Positions 34,989 to 44,479 are shown, numbered from the stretch's first letter. The stretch: DNA of 64,000 nucleotides from Agrobacterium genomosp. 13 str. CFBP 6927 (GCA_900012615.1 LT009757.1:114294-178293), one strand, 5' to 3'. The notes: generated by a model from the letters alone, not told the origin. Translations and numbers: made by a program.

Positions 34989-35402
34989 TCAACATGCCTG
35001 AGAAAGATTTTACGTGCTTTTGTCGTCGCCGGCCCGGTGTGGCGCGAAGGCGCCTTTCAGCGAAGGAGTTGGGCTGGCTGGTTTCACACCGCTGGCAGAG
35101 GAACGGGGGAGCGCCGGAGTTTCAGGAGAAAACTCGATCCTGGCATTAAGGAACCAATCCCCTTGCCCTGCGACACACTACGCCCGCAAGCATACGAAAA
35201 AACCAAAGCGCGCCAAAAATGGAATAATAAAACCGTTTCGTTCACTTTCGTTTTAATCGTTCCACGTTCTATTGCATTTTCGTTAGAGTTCGCTTTAAAT
35301 CAGGCCGCTAATACAGAAAGGGTCGCCCACAGCCATGTCGAGGAGGATAGGCTGGAATAAGGGGCTGTATCTTTTACTGTTTTTAAAACGGGAGGAATGA
35401 CC
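34989..35402. promoter_or_regulatory. ugp upstream region with TTTCGTT direct repeats
   Basis: This 414-base gap holds no convincing gene. Its 3' part has four similar heptamers: TTTCGTT at 35236, TTTCGTT at 35246, TTTTCGTT at 35277 and TTCGCTTT at 35289. They form two pairs spaced one helical turn apart. DeoR-family repressors such as GlpR bind direct repeats of TTTCGTT type, so glycerol-3-phosphate control of ugp is plausible. A strong ribosome site GGAGG occurs at 35391-35395. Confidence 0.5.
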
Positions 35403-36707
35403 TTGAAAAAACTCAGCTACCGCCTCGCTGCGGCATCCGCGCTTTCGTTTTTTGTCACATCGAATGCTTTCGCTGCGACGGAGATCCAGTGGTGGCACGC
35501 CATGACCGGAGCCAATAACGAAGTCGTGGACGCGCTTGCGAAAGAGTTCAACGAAAGCCAGAAAGACTACAAGATCACGCCCGTGTTCAAGGGCACCTAT
35601 CCGGAAACGCTGAATGCCGGCATTGCCGCATTCCGCGCCAAGCAGCCGCCGGCCATCATTCAGGTGTTCGACGCCGGTTCCGGCGTGATGATGGGTGCCG
35701 CCGGTGCCATCAAGCCAGTGGCGGATGTGCTGAAGGAAGGTGGCTACACCTTCAACAAGGATGAATATCTGGCCGGCATCGTCGCCTATTATTCCAAGCC
35801 GGACGGCACCATGCTGTCCTTCCCTTACAATTCATCCTCGCCGATCCTCTATTACAACAAGGACACCTTCCAGAAGGCAGGCCTTGACCCGGCCAACCCG
35901 CCGAAGACCTGGCCGGAAGTTTTCGAAGCCGCCAAGAAGATCAAGACCAGCGGTGCCGCGCAGTGCGGTTTCACCTCCACCTGGCTTACCTGGATCCAGA
36001 CCGAAAACTTCGCCGCCTGGAACAACGTCTCCTATGGCAGCAATGAAAACGGGCTTGGTGGTACGGATGTGAAGCTTGCGGTCAACGCGCCGCTCTTCGT
36101 CGAGCATTTCCAGGCGATTGCGGATCTCGCCAAGGACGGCACCTTCCGTTATGGCGGCCGCACTTCGGAAGCCAAGCAGCTGTTCATGTCCGGCGAATGC
36201 GGCATCCTGACCGAATCCTCCGGTGGTCTCGGCGATATCGTCAAGACCGGCATGAATTACGGCATTGGCCAGTTGCCCTATTATGAAGGCCATGGTCCGC
36301 AGAACACCATTCCCGGCGGCGCCAGCCTCTGGGTATTCGGCGGCAAGAGCGACGCCGAATATAAGGGTGTTGCCGAATTCTTCCATTTCCTCTCGCAGAC
36401 CAAGATCCAGTCTCGCCTGCATCAGGTCTCCGGCTACATGCCGGTAACGATCGCGGCCTATGAGGAAACCAAGAAATCCGGCTTCTACGACAAGAACCCT
36501 GCCCGCGAAACGCCGCTGCTGCAGATGATGGGCAAGCCGCCGACAGAAAACTCCAAGGGCGTGCGCCTCGTGAACCTGCCGCAGGTGCGCGACATCATGA
36601 ACGAAGAGTTCGAGGCGATGCTGGCCGGCAAGCAGGACGCGAAAGCCGCCCTCGACAAGATCGTCGAGCGTGGTGACGCAGCCATCAAGCAGGCCGCCGG
36701 CAACTAA
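35403..36707 (+). CDS. ugpB: Glycerol-3-phosphate ABC transporter substrate-binding protein UgpB
   Basis: About 434 residues. The signal peptide (starting [16 protein letters not shown]) ends near NAFA-AT. UgpB landmarks include [37 protein letters not shown] and [17 protein letters not shown], with the aromatic and polar residues that hold glycerol-3-phosphate and its diesters. Start: an ATG at 35397 is one base from GGAGG, which is too close; the TTG at 35403 is seven bases away and gives the usual MKKL-type beginning, so it is preferred. First gene of ugpBAEC. Confidence 0.92.
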   Translation: MKKLSYRLAAASALSFFVTSNAFAATEIQWWHAMTGANNEVVDALAKEFNESQKDYKITPVFKGTYPETLNAGIAAFRAKQPPAIIQVFDAGSGVMMGAAGAIKPVADVLKEGGYTFNKDEYLAGIVAYYSKPDGTMLSFPYNSSSPILYYNKDTFQKAGLDPANPPKTWPEVFEAAKKIKTSGAAQCGFTSTWLTWIQTENFAAWNNVSYGSNENGLGGTDVKLAVNAPLFVEHFQAIADLAKDGTFRYGGRTSEAKQLFMSGECGILTESSGGLGDIVKTGMNYGIGQLPYYEGHGPQNTIPGGASLWVFGGKSDAEYKGVAEFFHFLSQTKIQSRLHQVSGYMPVTIAAYEETKKSGFYDKNPARETPLLQMMGKPPTENSKGVRLVNLPQVRDIMNEEFEAMLAGKQDAKAALDKIVERGDAAIKQAAGN

Positions 36708-36720
36708 TCGATCCCCTGCC

Positions 36721-36749
36721 CCGCCCGCATCCTTATCCGATGCGGGCGG
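36721..36749. terminator. Hairpin between ugpB and ugpA
   Basis: CCGCCCGCAT (36721-36730) pairs perfectly with ATGCGGGCGG (36740-36749) around a 9-base loop, 13 bases after the ugpB stop. It has no T run. It probably stabilises ugpB mRNA or partly stops transcription so that UgpB exceeds the membrane components. Confidence 0.6.
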
Positions 36750-36775
36750 CATTCCCACGTCATCAGGAGATCGCC

Positions 36776-37657
36776 GTGCAAAGCGTCGTATTCCCCAACA
36801 AGATCCTGCCTTATCTGCTGGTCGCACCGCAGATCATCCTCACGGTGGTCTTTTTCTTCTGGCCCGCAAGCCAGGCGCTCTACCAGTCGACCATGCGCGA
36901 GGACGCCTTCGGGCTGAGCAGCAACTTCGTCGGACTGGCCAATTTTTCGGCCGTGCTGTCGGATGAGAGCTATCTCAACTCCCTGCACGTCACCGTCATC
37001 TTCAGCGTGCTGACCGCCCTCGTCTCCATGGGGCTGGCGCTGCTTCTGGCGACGGCGGCGGATCGGGTGGTGCGCGGCAAGGGCTTTTACCGCACCATGA
37101 TGATCATGCCCTATGCCGTGGCGCCTGCCGTCGCCGGCATGTTGTGGCTGTTCATGTTCAACCCCGCCATGGGCACCTTCTCTTATATCCTGCGCCGCAA
37201 CGGCATCATGTGGGATCCGCTGCTTGACGGCAATCAGGCCATGCTGCTGGTGGTGGCCGCCGCTGCGTGGAAGCAGATCAGCTATAATTTCCTGTTCTTT
37301 GTCGCAGGCTTGCAGGCAATTCCGAAATCATTGCTGGAGGCGGCCTCCATTGACGGCGCGCGCGGTTCGCGGCGCTTCTGGACCATCGTTTTCCCGCTGC
37401 TGGCACCGACAACCTTCTTCCTTCTGGTCGTCAACACGGTTTACGCCTTCTTCGATACATTCGGCATCATCCATGCCGTCACGGGCGGCGGCCCCGCCAA
37501 GGCGACGGAAACGCTGGTCTACAAGGTCTATAATGATGGCTTCGTGAACCTGAACCTCGGCTCTTCCGCCGCGCAATCGGTCATCCTGATGGTGATCGTC
37601 ATTGCGCTCACCGCCTTCCAGTTCCGCTTCGTCGAGAAGCGGGTGCATTACGGCTGA
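36776..37657 (+). CDS. ugpA: Glycerol-3-phosphate ABC transporter permease UgpA
   Basis: 293 residues, close to the length of E. coli UgpA, with six predicted membrane helices. It has [20 protein letters not shown] at the N-terminus, the EAA loop [20 protein letters not shown] and the segment [19 protein letters not shown]. Translation starts at a GTG at 36776 behind AGGAG; an in-frame ATG 36 bases upstream overlaps the ugpB-ugpA hairpin. It forms the pore with UgpE. Confidence 0.91.
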   Translation: MQSVVFPNKILPYLLVAPQIILTVVFFFWPASQALYQSTMREDAFGLSSNFVGLANFSAVLSDESYLNSLHVTVIFSVLTALVSMGLALLLATAADRVVRGKGFYRTMMIMPYAVAPAVAGMLWLFMFNPAMGTFSYILRRNGIMWDPLLDGNQAMLLVVAAAAWKQISYNFLFFVAGLQAIPKSLLEAASIDGARGSRRFWTIVFPLLAPTTFFLLVVNTVYAFFDTFGIIHAVTGGGPAKATETLVYKVYNDGFVNLNLGSSAAQSVILMVIVIALTAFQFRFVEKRVHYG

Positions 37658-37667
37658 GGATTTCACA

Positions 37668-38516
37668 ATGATTGAAAATCGCCCGGTCGCCCGCATGGTC
37701 GCCCATCTGATGCTCATTCTCGGCATCATCGTTGTGGCCTTCCCGATCTATTACACCTTCGTCGCTTCTTCCATGACGTCGACGGATATCATCCGCCCGC
37801 CCATGTCGCTTTTGCCCGGCGATCATCTGGGCGCCAATTACACCGACGCCATGGCCGGTGGCGTCGAAAGAGTGGTTGGCGTCAGCCTCGAGCGGCTGCT
37901 GTTCAACAGCTTCGTCGTGGCGCTCGCCATCGCCATCGGCAAGATCGTCATTTCGTTCCTGTCGGCCTTCGCCATCGTTTTCTTCCGCTTTCCCTTCCGC
38001 ATGGGCTTTTTCTGGATGATCTTCATCACGCTCATGCTGCCGGTGGAAGTGCGCATTTTGCCCACTTACAAGGTCATCGTCGACCTTGGGCTTATCGACA
38101 CCTATGCGGGATTGACGCTACCGCTGATGGCGTCGGCCACGGCAACCTTCCTGTTCCGGCAGTTCTTCCTGACCATTCCCGGTGAACTGGTCGAGGCGGC
38201 GCGTATCGACAATGCCGGTCCATTCCGCTTCATGCGCGATATTCTGCTGCCGCTGTCGAGAACCAATATCGCCGCCCTATTCGTGATCCTGTTCATCTAT
38301 GGCTGGACCCAGTATCTCTGGCCGCTGCTCGTAACCAACGACGCCAAGATGAACACGATCATCATCGGCCTCAAGCGCATGGTGGATTTCACCGACGCTT
38401 CGACGCCCTGGAATTATGTGATGGTGACGGCGATCCTCGCCATCATCCCCCCGATTATCGTTGTGGTGCTGATGCAGCGCTGGTTCGTCAAAGGTTTGGT
38501 GGAGACCGAGAAGTAA
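37668..38516 (+). CDS. ugpE: Glycerol-3-phosphate ABC transporter permease UgpE
   Basis: 282 residues with six predicted membrane helices. The first segment is [20 protein letters not shown], the EAA loop is [20 protein letters not shown], and [17 protein letters not shown] and [13 protein letters not shown] lie near and at the C-terminus, as in known UgpE. It starts 11 bases after the ugpA stop. Its stop TAA shares a base with the ugpC start (TAATG). Confidence 0.92.
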   Translation: MIENRPVARMVAHLMLILGIIVVAFPIYYTFVASSMTSTDIIRPPMSLLPGDHLGANYTDAMAGGVERVVGVSLERLLFNSFVVALAIAIGKIVISFLSAFAIVFFRFPFRMGFFWMIFITLMLPVEVRILPTYKVIVDLGLIDTYAGLTLPLMASATATFLFRQFFLTIPGELVEAARIDNAGPFRFMRDILLPLSRTNIAALFVILFIYGWTQYLWPLLVTNDAKMNTIIIGLKRMVDFTDASTPWNYVMVTAILAIIPPIIVVVLMQRWFVKGLVETEK

Positions 38517-39577
38517 TGGCAAAAATTGCGCTGAAAGACGTCCGCAAGGTTTATGGCGGCAATGTCGAGGCCATCAAGGGCGTATCGATGGATATCGCCG
38601 ACGGCGAAATGATCGTGCTCGTCGGCCCCTCCGGTTGCGGAAAATCCACCCTGCTGCGCATGATCGCCGGGCTGGAGGGCATATCCGGCGGCCAGATCAT
38701 CATCGGCGACCGCGTCGTCAACGATCTCGAACCCTCCGACCGCGACATCGCCATGGTGTTCCAGAACTATGCGCTTTATCCGCATATGACGGTGCGCCAG
38801 AACCTTGCCTATGGCCTGAAGAACCGCAACACGCCGAAGGAAGAGATCGAACGGCGCATCACCGAGGCGGCCAAGGCGCTGGAGATCGAGCAGTTCCTGG
38901 AGCGCAAGCCGCGCCAGCTTTCCGGCGGCCAGCGCCAGCGTGTGGCCATGGGCCGCGCCATCGTGCGCAAGCCGGCGGCCTTCCTGTTCGACGAACCGCT
39001 CTCCAACCTCGATGCCAAGCTGCGCGTGCAGATGCGGGTGGAAATCCGCCGCCTGCAGCGTTCGCTCGCCACGACCAGCGTTTATGTCACCCATGACCAG
39101 ATGGAGGCCATGACGCTGGCCGACCGGCTGGTTGTGCTGAATGCCGGCCGCATCGAGCAGATGGGCACGCCGATCGAGCTTTACGAAAAACCCGCGACCA
39201 CCTTTGTCGCCACCTTCATCGGTTCACCTTCCATGAACCTGCTGAGCCATGGCGCGACATCGGCAAACGGCTCTTCCGGCTGGTCGGTGCAGGGAACCAC
39301 GGCGCTACCGCAGGGCGTCGCCACACTCGGCATCCGCCCCGAGGATATCACCCTTGCCGATGAAGCCCCGGCAGACGCCACCTTCACCGGCACCGTGCAG
39401 GTGGATGCCGTGGAACTGGTGGGAGCGGAGAGCTATGTGCATGGCTCCTTCGCAGACGGCACCACCATCGTCTTCCGCGTTCACGGTCGCTCGCAGCTGC
39501 GCATCGGCGAAACGCTGCGGATCGCCGCCCAGGCAAAGGATTTCCATCTGTTCGACGCGTCGGGCAAACGGATTTGA
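38516..39577 (+). CDS. ugpC: Glycerol-3-phosphate ABC transporter ATP-binding protein UgpC
   Basis: 353 residues: Walker [17 protein letters not shown], signature [16 protein letters not shown], Walker [13 protein letters not shown], switch [11 protein letters not shown], then a TOBE domain with [12 protein letters not shown] and an AESYVHG segment. Its start overlaps the ugpE stop by one base. Last gene of ugpBAEC. UgpC drives import of glycerol-3-phosphate and glycerophosphodiesters; in rhizobia the operon is usually also under phosphate control, but I see no clear Pho box. Confidence 0.93.
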   Translation: MAKIALKDVRKVYGGNVEAIKGVSMDIADGEMIVLVGPSGCGKSTLLRMIAGLEGISGGQIIIGDRVVNDLEPSDRDIAMVFQNYALYPHMTVRQNLAYGLKNRNTPKEEIERRITEAAKALEIEQFLERKPRQLSGGQRQRVAMGRAIVRKPAAFLFDEPLSNLDAKLRVQMRVEIRRLQRSLATTSVYVTHDQMEAMTLADRLVVLNAGRIEQMGTPIELYEKPATTFVATFIGSPSMNLLSHGATSANGSSGWSVQGTTALPQGVATLGIRPEDITLADEAPADATFTGTVQVDAVELVGAESYVHGSFADGTTIVFRVHGRSQLRIGETLRIAAQAKDFHLFDASGKRI

Positions 39578-39586
39578 AACCGAGCG

Positions 39587-39621
39587 CACCGGCATAGCCG
39601 CCCCCTGCGGCAATGCCGGTG
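39587..39621. terminator. Bidirectional terminator between ugpC and acyltransferase
   Basis: CACCGGCAT (39587-39595) pairs with ATGCCGGTG (39613-39621); an inner GCCG-CGGC pair tightens the loop. It lies nine bases after the ugpC stop and four bases from the stop of the convergent acyltransferase gene, so it can end both transcripts. Confidence 0.6.
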
Positions 39622-39624
39622 TAT

Positions 39625-40731
39625 TCATGTTGATGATATCGCCACTTGAGCGGGCTGGCGTGAGGCGAGTTTCTTCCCGAGCTTTTGTGACGGCAGCTCG
39701 ATGAACCTGTAGCTCACATAAGCCATGATCACCGTCAGGGCGAAGGTCAGGATGATGGTGACGTGAACAGGATAGGGAGCCAGTTGCCGATAGGGGAGAA
39801 CATATTCCACGATCGGCTGGGCGACCGGGCCAAGCAGATACACGGAATAGCTTATCGCGCCGAGCCAGACGAAAACCGGGTGCGTGATACGAAGCTTTGT
39901 CGTGAAGAGCGCAGACAGCGCCATTCCCGCATAATAGGCAATCGTATAACGGTACCAGGTCTCACCGAACCCCATATCCACATTATAGCTCAGAAGGCTG
40001 ACGACAGGCACGGTGAAGATGATGAGGAGAGATGTGGCAAGGATGAGCCGCCGCATATGCGCGCTCGCTTCTTCACCCGCGCCGTGACGCCACAACAATC
40101 CCCAGAACATGACGGTCAGTCCAAGCGGAATGGCGACCGGCAATTTGATGCCCGTACCATATCGCGCGGCCCCCATGGCGACGGCGCAGAGCAGGAAGAA
40201 CACCACAGCACCCGCTGCCGCCTCCGGCTTATGGAGAAGCCTGACATAGAACAGCATGGCGCTGACGACATAAAACAGGATTTCTATCTGCAGCGTCCAA
40301 TAGACGCCGAGAATATTTTGTTGCCCCAGAAACTGTTGCAGCATCGTCCCATTGGCAATGATCTGGCTAAGCGTGAAGACATCTCCGCGCAGCTGCGGGA
40401 TAATCAACAGAGCAAGGATCATCGACCCCCAGTAAGCGGGGTAGAGCCTGAAAAATCGCGAAATCGCAAAGCTGCGCAAGGGCGCCTTGTTTGCCTTAAG
40501 CAACGAGAAGGGAATAACAAACCCGGAAACGGCAAAGAACATAACGACGGCGATCTTGCCGAGATCGAAGTATTCCGAAAAAAAGTAAAACAGATAATGC
40601 TCGACCACATAGGTCGAAAATCTGTTCTTATAGGCGACTTCGGCAATGTGAATGTATATCACCGCCAGAGCCGCTATGCCTCGAATGGAATCGACGTAAA
40701 TCCAACGCCCGGGATTGCGCTCCGCGCTCAT
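39625..40731 (-). CDS. Membrane-bound O-acyltransferase (acyltransferase 3 family)
   Basis: About 368 residues with some ten hydrophobic segments. The family opening IYVDSIRGIAALAVIYIHIA contains the conserved Arg, and the expected catalytic histidine falls in the HIAEV segment. FFAVSGFVIPFSLLKA and AISRFFRLYPAYW follow. Relatives (OafA, ExoH, NodX type) acetylate or succinylate surface polysaccharides. No glycan synthesis genes adjoin it, so the acceptor is unknown. The start at 40731 is behind GAGG; an ATG 15 bases earlier is possible. An AT-rich intergenic region upstream suggests its own promoter. Confidence 0.85.
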   Translation of the reverse strand: MSAERNPGRWIYVDSIRGIAALAVIYIHIAEVAYKNRFSTYVVEHYLFYFFSEYFDLGKIAVVMFFAVSGFVIPFSLLKANKAPLRSFAISRFFRLYPAYWGSMILALLIIPQLRGDVFTLSQIIANGTMLQQFLGQQNILGVYWTLQIEILFYVVSAMLFYVRLLHKPEAAAGAVVFFLLCAVAMGAARYGTGIKLPVAIPLGLTVMFWGLLWRHGAGEEASAHMRRLILATSLLIIFTVPVVSLLSYNVDMGFGETWYRYTIAYYAGMALSALFTTKLRITHPVFVWLGAISYSVYLLGPVAQPIVEYVLPYRQLAPYPVHVTIILTFALTVIMAYVSYRFIELPSQKLGKKLASRQPAQVAISST

Positions 40732-40962
40732 CAATACCTCATTCAAAATTTGTTATAAAAATACAATATTCAGCAATGTAGACTTGATTATACTGCCGCC
40801 CAAACAGGAATTGCAACAGGTCATGCTCTCTTTGACGGCCTGTGCTCCCAAACAGCTGCGGCACACCGCATTCCGACCCTCAATCGGAACGCGGCGCGAC
40901 GACGCCAGCGATGTGGGGCGCTGTTTCAAAGCTGACAGCAAGCAAACTCTGCCCGCCCCCCC

Positions 40963-41406
40963 CTACCAGACGAGCTCCACCTGCGGCCGGCCATTGGAGG
41001 TTTTCTCCACCGTGCGACCGGACGTATCGACGTTGCAGTGAACGCGCTGCCGAAAAGCGGAAAAGCTTTCGAAACTCACCACATCCACGGGATCATCGAG
41101 ATGCAGGGTCAGCCGGTAACGTTCGGGATCGCCGCCGAGCGCCTGCACGCCCAGCACCGAAGCCACGAAGGGCTGGCCGAGGTAAAACCCTTCCACCCGC
41201 GACCCCAGAAGATAGGGGTTGAAGGCGGGGCGGTTACCGGCCGTGGCGTGCAGGGTATTCCAGTCGCGGAAGCCATATTGCGCGGCGATGAGTTCCAGCG
41301 CCTTCGAATGGGTGATTGCCTGCCCCTCACCTTCAAGGGCGGCGCGTAGGCGTTTTGCCTGTTCTTTCAGCCCCTCAAGTGCGGGAAGCGGTTTGGACAC
41401 GTTCAT
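40963..41406 (-). CDS. Glyoxalase_8-like (glyoxalase superfamily) protein
   Basis: 147 residues. The N-terminal half carries the small helical motif seen in this group, LRAALEGEGQAITHSKALEL followed by IAAQYGFRDWNTLHA. The C-terminal half (FYLGQPFVASVLGVQAL onward) resembles a short vicinal-oxygen-chelate repeat ending in GRPQVELVW. The metal-binding residues of true glyoxalases are not obvious. The function is unknown; it could be a resistance or sensing protein. The ATG follows GGAGAA. Confidence 0.7.
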   Translation of the reverse strand: MNVSKPLPALEGLKEQAKRLRAALEGEGQAITHSKALELIAAQYGFRDWNTLHATAGNRPAFNPYLLGSRVEGFYLGQPFVASVLGVQALGGDPERYRLTLHLDDPVDVVSFESFSAFRQRVHCNVDTSGRTVEKTSNGRPQVELVW

Positions 41407-41529
41407 AACGGTTCTCCAACATGTGCATGCCGACTATTCCGAAGGGGGTCCGCGTTGCCATCGACGACATGCAAAACATGGGATGACCGTTATTAAAGAA
41501 AGAGCTTCACCAGGGGCGCAAGCGCCTGC

Positions 41530-41561
41530 GGACGGCCGGGGCTCTTTGCCCGTGGCCGTCC
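41530..41561. terminator. Hairpin downstream of the OmpW-like gene
   Basis: GGACGGCC (41530-41537) pairs with GGCCGTCC (41554-41561), and GGGC-tcttt-GCCC forms the inner stem. It lies 52 bases beyond the porin stop on the minus strand and before the promoter region of the next gene. No T run follows directly. Confidence 0.5.
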
Positions 41562-41613
41562 CTATAGCTCAGAAAGCGCCGCCCGTCAAAGGGAGCGCCC
41601 GGCACCCACGCAA

Positions 41614-42312
41614 TCAGAAGCGGTAGGTGATACCCGCGCCGATCAGCCATGGATCGAGCTTTGCCTTGCCGCTGATCGGCGTGCCGCCGAGTTCCGCCGT
41701 CCAGTCGGTTTTCAGGAAGATTTTCTTCACGTCAAAGTTCACGCCCCAATGCTCGTCCAGCATATAGTCGAAGCCCACCTGCACGGCCGCGCCGAGCTTG
41801 TTCTTGACGTCGAGATTGCTGAAACCGGGCTTTTCCGACTGATTGTAGAATAGCGAGTAGTTCACACCCGCACCGATATAGGGCTTGAAGGCGCCGAAGT
41901 CGGTAAAGTGATATTGCAGCGTCAGCGTCGGCGGCAGCAGCCACGTCTTGCCCACAGGCGTGCCGGCCAGCACACCTTCGCCATTGATTTTGGCATAGGT
42001 GGTACCAAGGATAAGCTCGGCGGCAAAGTTTTCGGTGAAGAAATAGCTGATGTCGAGTTCGGGGATTACGGTGTCCGAATAGGACAGGCCCGCACCCGGC
42101 ACACCGTCAACGCTGCCGCTGTCATGGGTGATGACACCAAGGCCGCGCACGCGCAGCATCCATGGGCTTGCCGCTGCAATCGCCTCTTCGGCGGTGGGTG
42201 CCGGTGCTGCCGCTGCAAGATCGGCAGCCATCGCATTGGCCGACATCAATGTGGCCGCGACGCCAACCGCGACACTGGCAAGCAAGGCGGTTTTTTTGGT
42301 CCTGTTCGTCAT
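41614..42312 (-). CDS. OmpW family outer membrane protein
   Basis: 232 residues. The signal peptide covers about residues 1-29 (ends ANAMA-AD). Alternating amphipathic strands of an eight-stranded beta barrel follow, with the family landmarks PELDISYFFTENFAAELIL, LPPTLTLQYHF, FKPYIGAGVNYSLFYNQ and the C-terminal LDPWLIGAGITYRF ending in phenylalanine, as needed for outer-membrane insertion. OmpW barrels pass small hydrophobic compounds. The start at 42312 is the signal-peptide methionine; the longer open frame upstream has no signal sequence at its own start. Confidence 0.87.
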   Translation of the reverse strand: MTNRTKKTALLASVAVGVAATLMSANAMAADLAAAAPAPTAEEAIAAASPWMLRVRGLGVITHDSGSVDGVPGAGLSYSDTVIPELDISYFFTENFAAELILGTTYAKINGEGVLAGTPVGKTWLLPPTLTLQYHFTDFGAFKPYIGAGVNYSLFYNQSEKPGFSNLDVKNKLGAAVQVGFDYMLDEHWGVNFDVKKIFLKTDWTAELGGTPISGKAKLDPWLIGAGITYRF

Positions 42313-42573
42313 TCCATCTCTCCTATAGCGCGCCGCAGCCGGGCAAGCCCGGCAAACCGGCTGATGACGGCGGGCCTTCGCGAATCCTCGCTTGCCGCAA
42401 CCGCTTGGGGCCACTATCGCGAAGGGAGAGGCAAACGGATTGAGATGGATCAAACCGAAAGGCCAATGGCGAGCCAGAACGGCGAGCCGGCGTGCATTGT
42501 GACAATTGCGCAACGAACAGCCATGACAATGGTCAATATATGGATTGTCGCCGGCGGCCGGAAAACACGAAGA

Positions 42574-42593
42574 GGGCCTGCGAATACAGGCCC
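42574..42593 (-). terminator. Terminator of the MarR-linked MFS gene
   Basis: GGGCCTG-6 bases-CAGGCCC forms a perfect seven-pair stem 23 bases after the MFS stop. On the minus strand it is followed by TCTTCGTGTTTTCC, a fair T-rich tail for intrinsic termination. Confidence 0.6.
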
Positions 42594-42615
42594 CCTTGCT
42601 TGTGTGGATTCGCCT

Positions 42616-43911
42616 TCAGGCTGCCTGCGGCACCAAAGTGGCAGAACCCGGTTTTTTAAGAAGCAGCACCGAGACAGCCGCGATCATGCACATCAGGCCG
42701 GCAATCTGGAGCGCGGGCATGTAGGTGTCGAAGTCGCTCTTGAAGAAACCGGCGCCGAAGGCGGCGGTAGCCGCCCCCAGCTGGTGGCCTGCAAACACCC
42801 AGCCGAATACCAGCCCCGCCTTTTCGCGACCGAAATTCTCGGCGGCAAGCTTCACTGTCGGCGGCACAGTCGCAACCCAGTCCAGCCCGTAGAATACGGC
42901 GAAGACCGAAAGCTCCACGAAGCTGAAACCCGAGAAGGAAAGATAGATGAGAGACAGACCACGCAGCCCATAAAACCAGAAGAGCAGGAAGCGATTATCG
43001 AAACGGTCGGAAAGCCAGCCGGCGAATATGGTGCCGAAGAAATCGAAAATGCCGATTACCGCCAGCGTGCCGGCCGCCGTAACCGCAGCCATGCCGAAAT
43101 CGCCACAGATGGAAATCCAGTGTGTCTGGATAAGGCCGTTGGTCGAAAGCCCGCAGACGAAGAAAGTGCCGAACAACACCCAGAATACCGGGTTACCGGA
43201 CACGCTCTTCAGCGTTACAAGCGGTGATGCCAGCGTTGCAAGGAACTTGTGATCCTGCTGCGGCGGCTTTGCCACCACCGTCTCGCCATAGGCGGGCAGG
43301 CCGACATCGGCGGGATGGTCTCGCATCAAAAGCAGCACGAGAACCATGGCAGAAGCAATCACCGCAACAGACAGCGTCAGGGCGGTGCGCCAGCCATAAG
43401 CTTCGGTCAAGGCCGCGAGCAACGGCAGAAAAACCAGCTGGCCGGTCGCATTGCTGGCCGTCATCAGACCGATCACCAGTCCCCGGCGCTTGGAAAACCA
43501 GCGTGACGCCACGGTCGCGCCCAGCACCAGCGCGGTCATGCCGGTGCCGACGCCGATAACCACGCCCCAGAGCAGCAGCAACTGCCACACCTCAGTCATG
43601 AAAAACGAGGCGACGATGCCGCCCATGATCAGGGCAAGCGCCGTCGACACCACCTGGCGAATGCCGAAATGGTTCATGAAGGCAGCGGCGAAAGGCCCGA
43701 GCAATCCGAAAAGCACCAGCCTGACCGCCATGGCCGACGAGATATCGGCGATGTCCCAGCCGAATTCCTGATGCAGCGGCTGGATCATCACCCCCGCCGA
43801 TCCCATCGCCCCGGCGGTTGCCAGCATGGTCAGAAAGGTGGTTGCGGCAACAAGCCAGCCATAATGTATATTTCTGTCGGCCATCCAGCTGGCGAGGCGT
43901 GTGGAGAGCAT
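42616..43911 (-). CDS. MFS transporter (OFA/monocarboxylate type)
   Basis: About 431 residues with 12 predicted membrane helices. Landmarks are HYGWLVAATTFLTMLATAGA, GVMIQPLHQEFGWDIADISS and ASRWFSKRRGLVIGLMTASN, which fit the oxalate/formate antiporter and monocarboxylate branch. The start at 43911 follows AAAGGA; an in-frame codon 27 bases earlier is less likely. Two GGGTATATACCC-type operators lie 42 to 74 bases upstream and match the one in front of the adjacent MarR gene, so MarR most likely represses it. The substrate could be a monocarboxylate or a drug-like acid. Confidence 0.87.
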   Translation of the reverse strand: MLSTRLASWMADRNIHYGWLVAATTFLTMLATAGAMGSAGVMIQPLHQEFGWDIADISSAMAVRLVLFGLLGPFAAAFMNHFGIRQVVSTALALIMGGIVASFFMTEVWQLLLLWGVVIGVGTGMTALVLGATVASRWFSKRRGLVIGLMTASNATGQLVFLPLLAALTEAYGWRTALTLSVAVIASAMVLVLLLMRDHPADVGLPAYGETVVAKPPQQDHKFLATLASPLVTLKSVSGNPVFWVLFGTFFVCGLSTNGLIQTHWISICGDFGMAAVTAAGTLAVIGIFDFFGTIFAGWLSDRFDNRFLLFWFYGLRGLSLIYLSFSGFSFVELSVFAVFYGLDWVATVPPTVKLAAENFGREKAGLVFGWVFAGHQLGAATAAFGAGFFKSDFDTYMPALQIAGLMCMIAAVSVLLLKKPGSATLVPQAA

Positions 43912-43951
43912 GTTCAAAATCCTTTTCCAGCGGCCCACGGCCGAAATTTTA

Positions 43952-43985
43952 CGGGTATATACCCTATTTTGCGGGCAGATACCCG
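43952..43985. promoter_or_regulatory. MarR operators upstream of the MFS gene
   Basis: GGGTATATACCC (43953-43964) is a perfect 12-base palindrome. CGGGCAGATACCCG (43972-43985) is a second, imperfect one, 20 bases or two helical turns away. The same palindrome precedes the MarR gene. This is what an autoregulated MarR repressor controlling a neighbouring exporter looks like. Confidence 0.75.
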
Positions 43986-44001
43986 TTTCATCATCAAAAA
44001 A

Positions 44002-44403
44002 CTACAGGGCTGCGAGCAGTTCCTGCAATTGCGCGGTTTTTTCCGGCCCAAGCCGGGCCTCGATCTCATCCTGCACCCCGTCCCAGAGCGGCGCCCCCGT
44101 CTTCAGGATCGCGTGGCCCTCCTCCGTCACGGTCAGCATCGCTTCACGCTGATCCTCACCATGGCCGATGGCCACCAGCCCCATGCGGGCCAGCACCTTG
44201 GTATTGCGGCCGACGGTGGAGCGATCCAGTTCCACCCGCGCGGCAAGATCCGTCAGCGACACCGGCGCCATGCGGCTGATATTCCGCAACAGGCTGAACT
44301 GGCCGATATTGACGCCAAGCGGCGCCAGGGCCTCGTCATAATAGGACGAGACCTTGCGGGATGCTTTGCGCAACAGGATGCAGTGGCAGCTATCGTTTGA
44401 CAT
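44002..44403 (-). CDS. MarR family transcriptional regulator
   Basis: About 133 residues. The winged HTH includes ISRMAPVSLTDLAARVELDR and STVGRNTKVLARMGLVAI, with the wing EDQREAMLTVTEEG. An N-terminal Cys-His-Cys (SNDSCHCILLRKASRKVSS) may be an oxidation or metal sensor; whether it works so is unknown. The start at 44403 is an ATG just behind the operator; a GTG 51 bases upstream would read through the operator and is less likely. It precedes the MFS gene on the same strand. Confidence 0.87.
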   Translation of the reverse strand: MSNDSCHCILLRKASRKVSSYYDEALAPLGVNIGQFSLLRNISRMAPVSLTDLAARVELDRSTVGRNTKVLARMGLVAIGHGEDQREAMLTVTEEGHAILKTGAPLWDGVQDEIEARLGPEKTAQLQELLAAL

Positions 44404-44409
44404 TTGTTT

Positions 44410-44423
44410 CGGGTATATACCCG
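44410..44423. promoter_or_regulatory. MarR operator upstream of its own gene
   Basis: CGGGTATATACCCG is a perfect 14-base palindrome ending seven bases before the MarR start codon. It occupies the place of the ribosome site and early leader, so binding would block transcription of marR directly. It matches the site at 43953-43964 before the MFS gene. Confidence 0.78.
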
Positions 44424-44479
44424 CAATGCATCTGAGGCAAGAGACATCAGGCACATATTGTAAGGAGTCACGGATTCTG

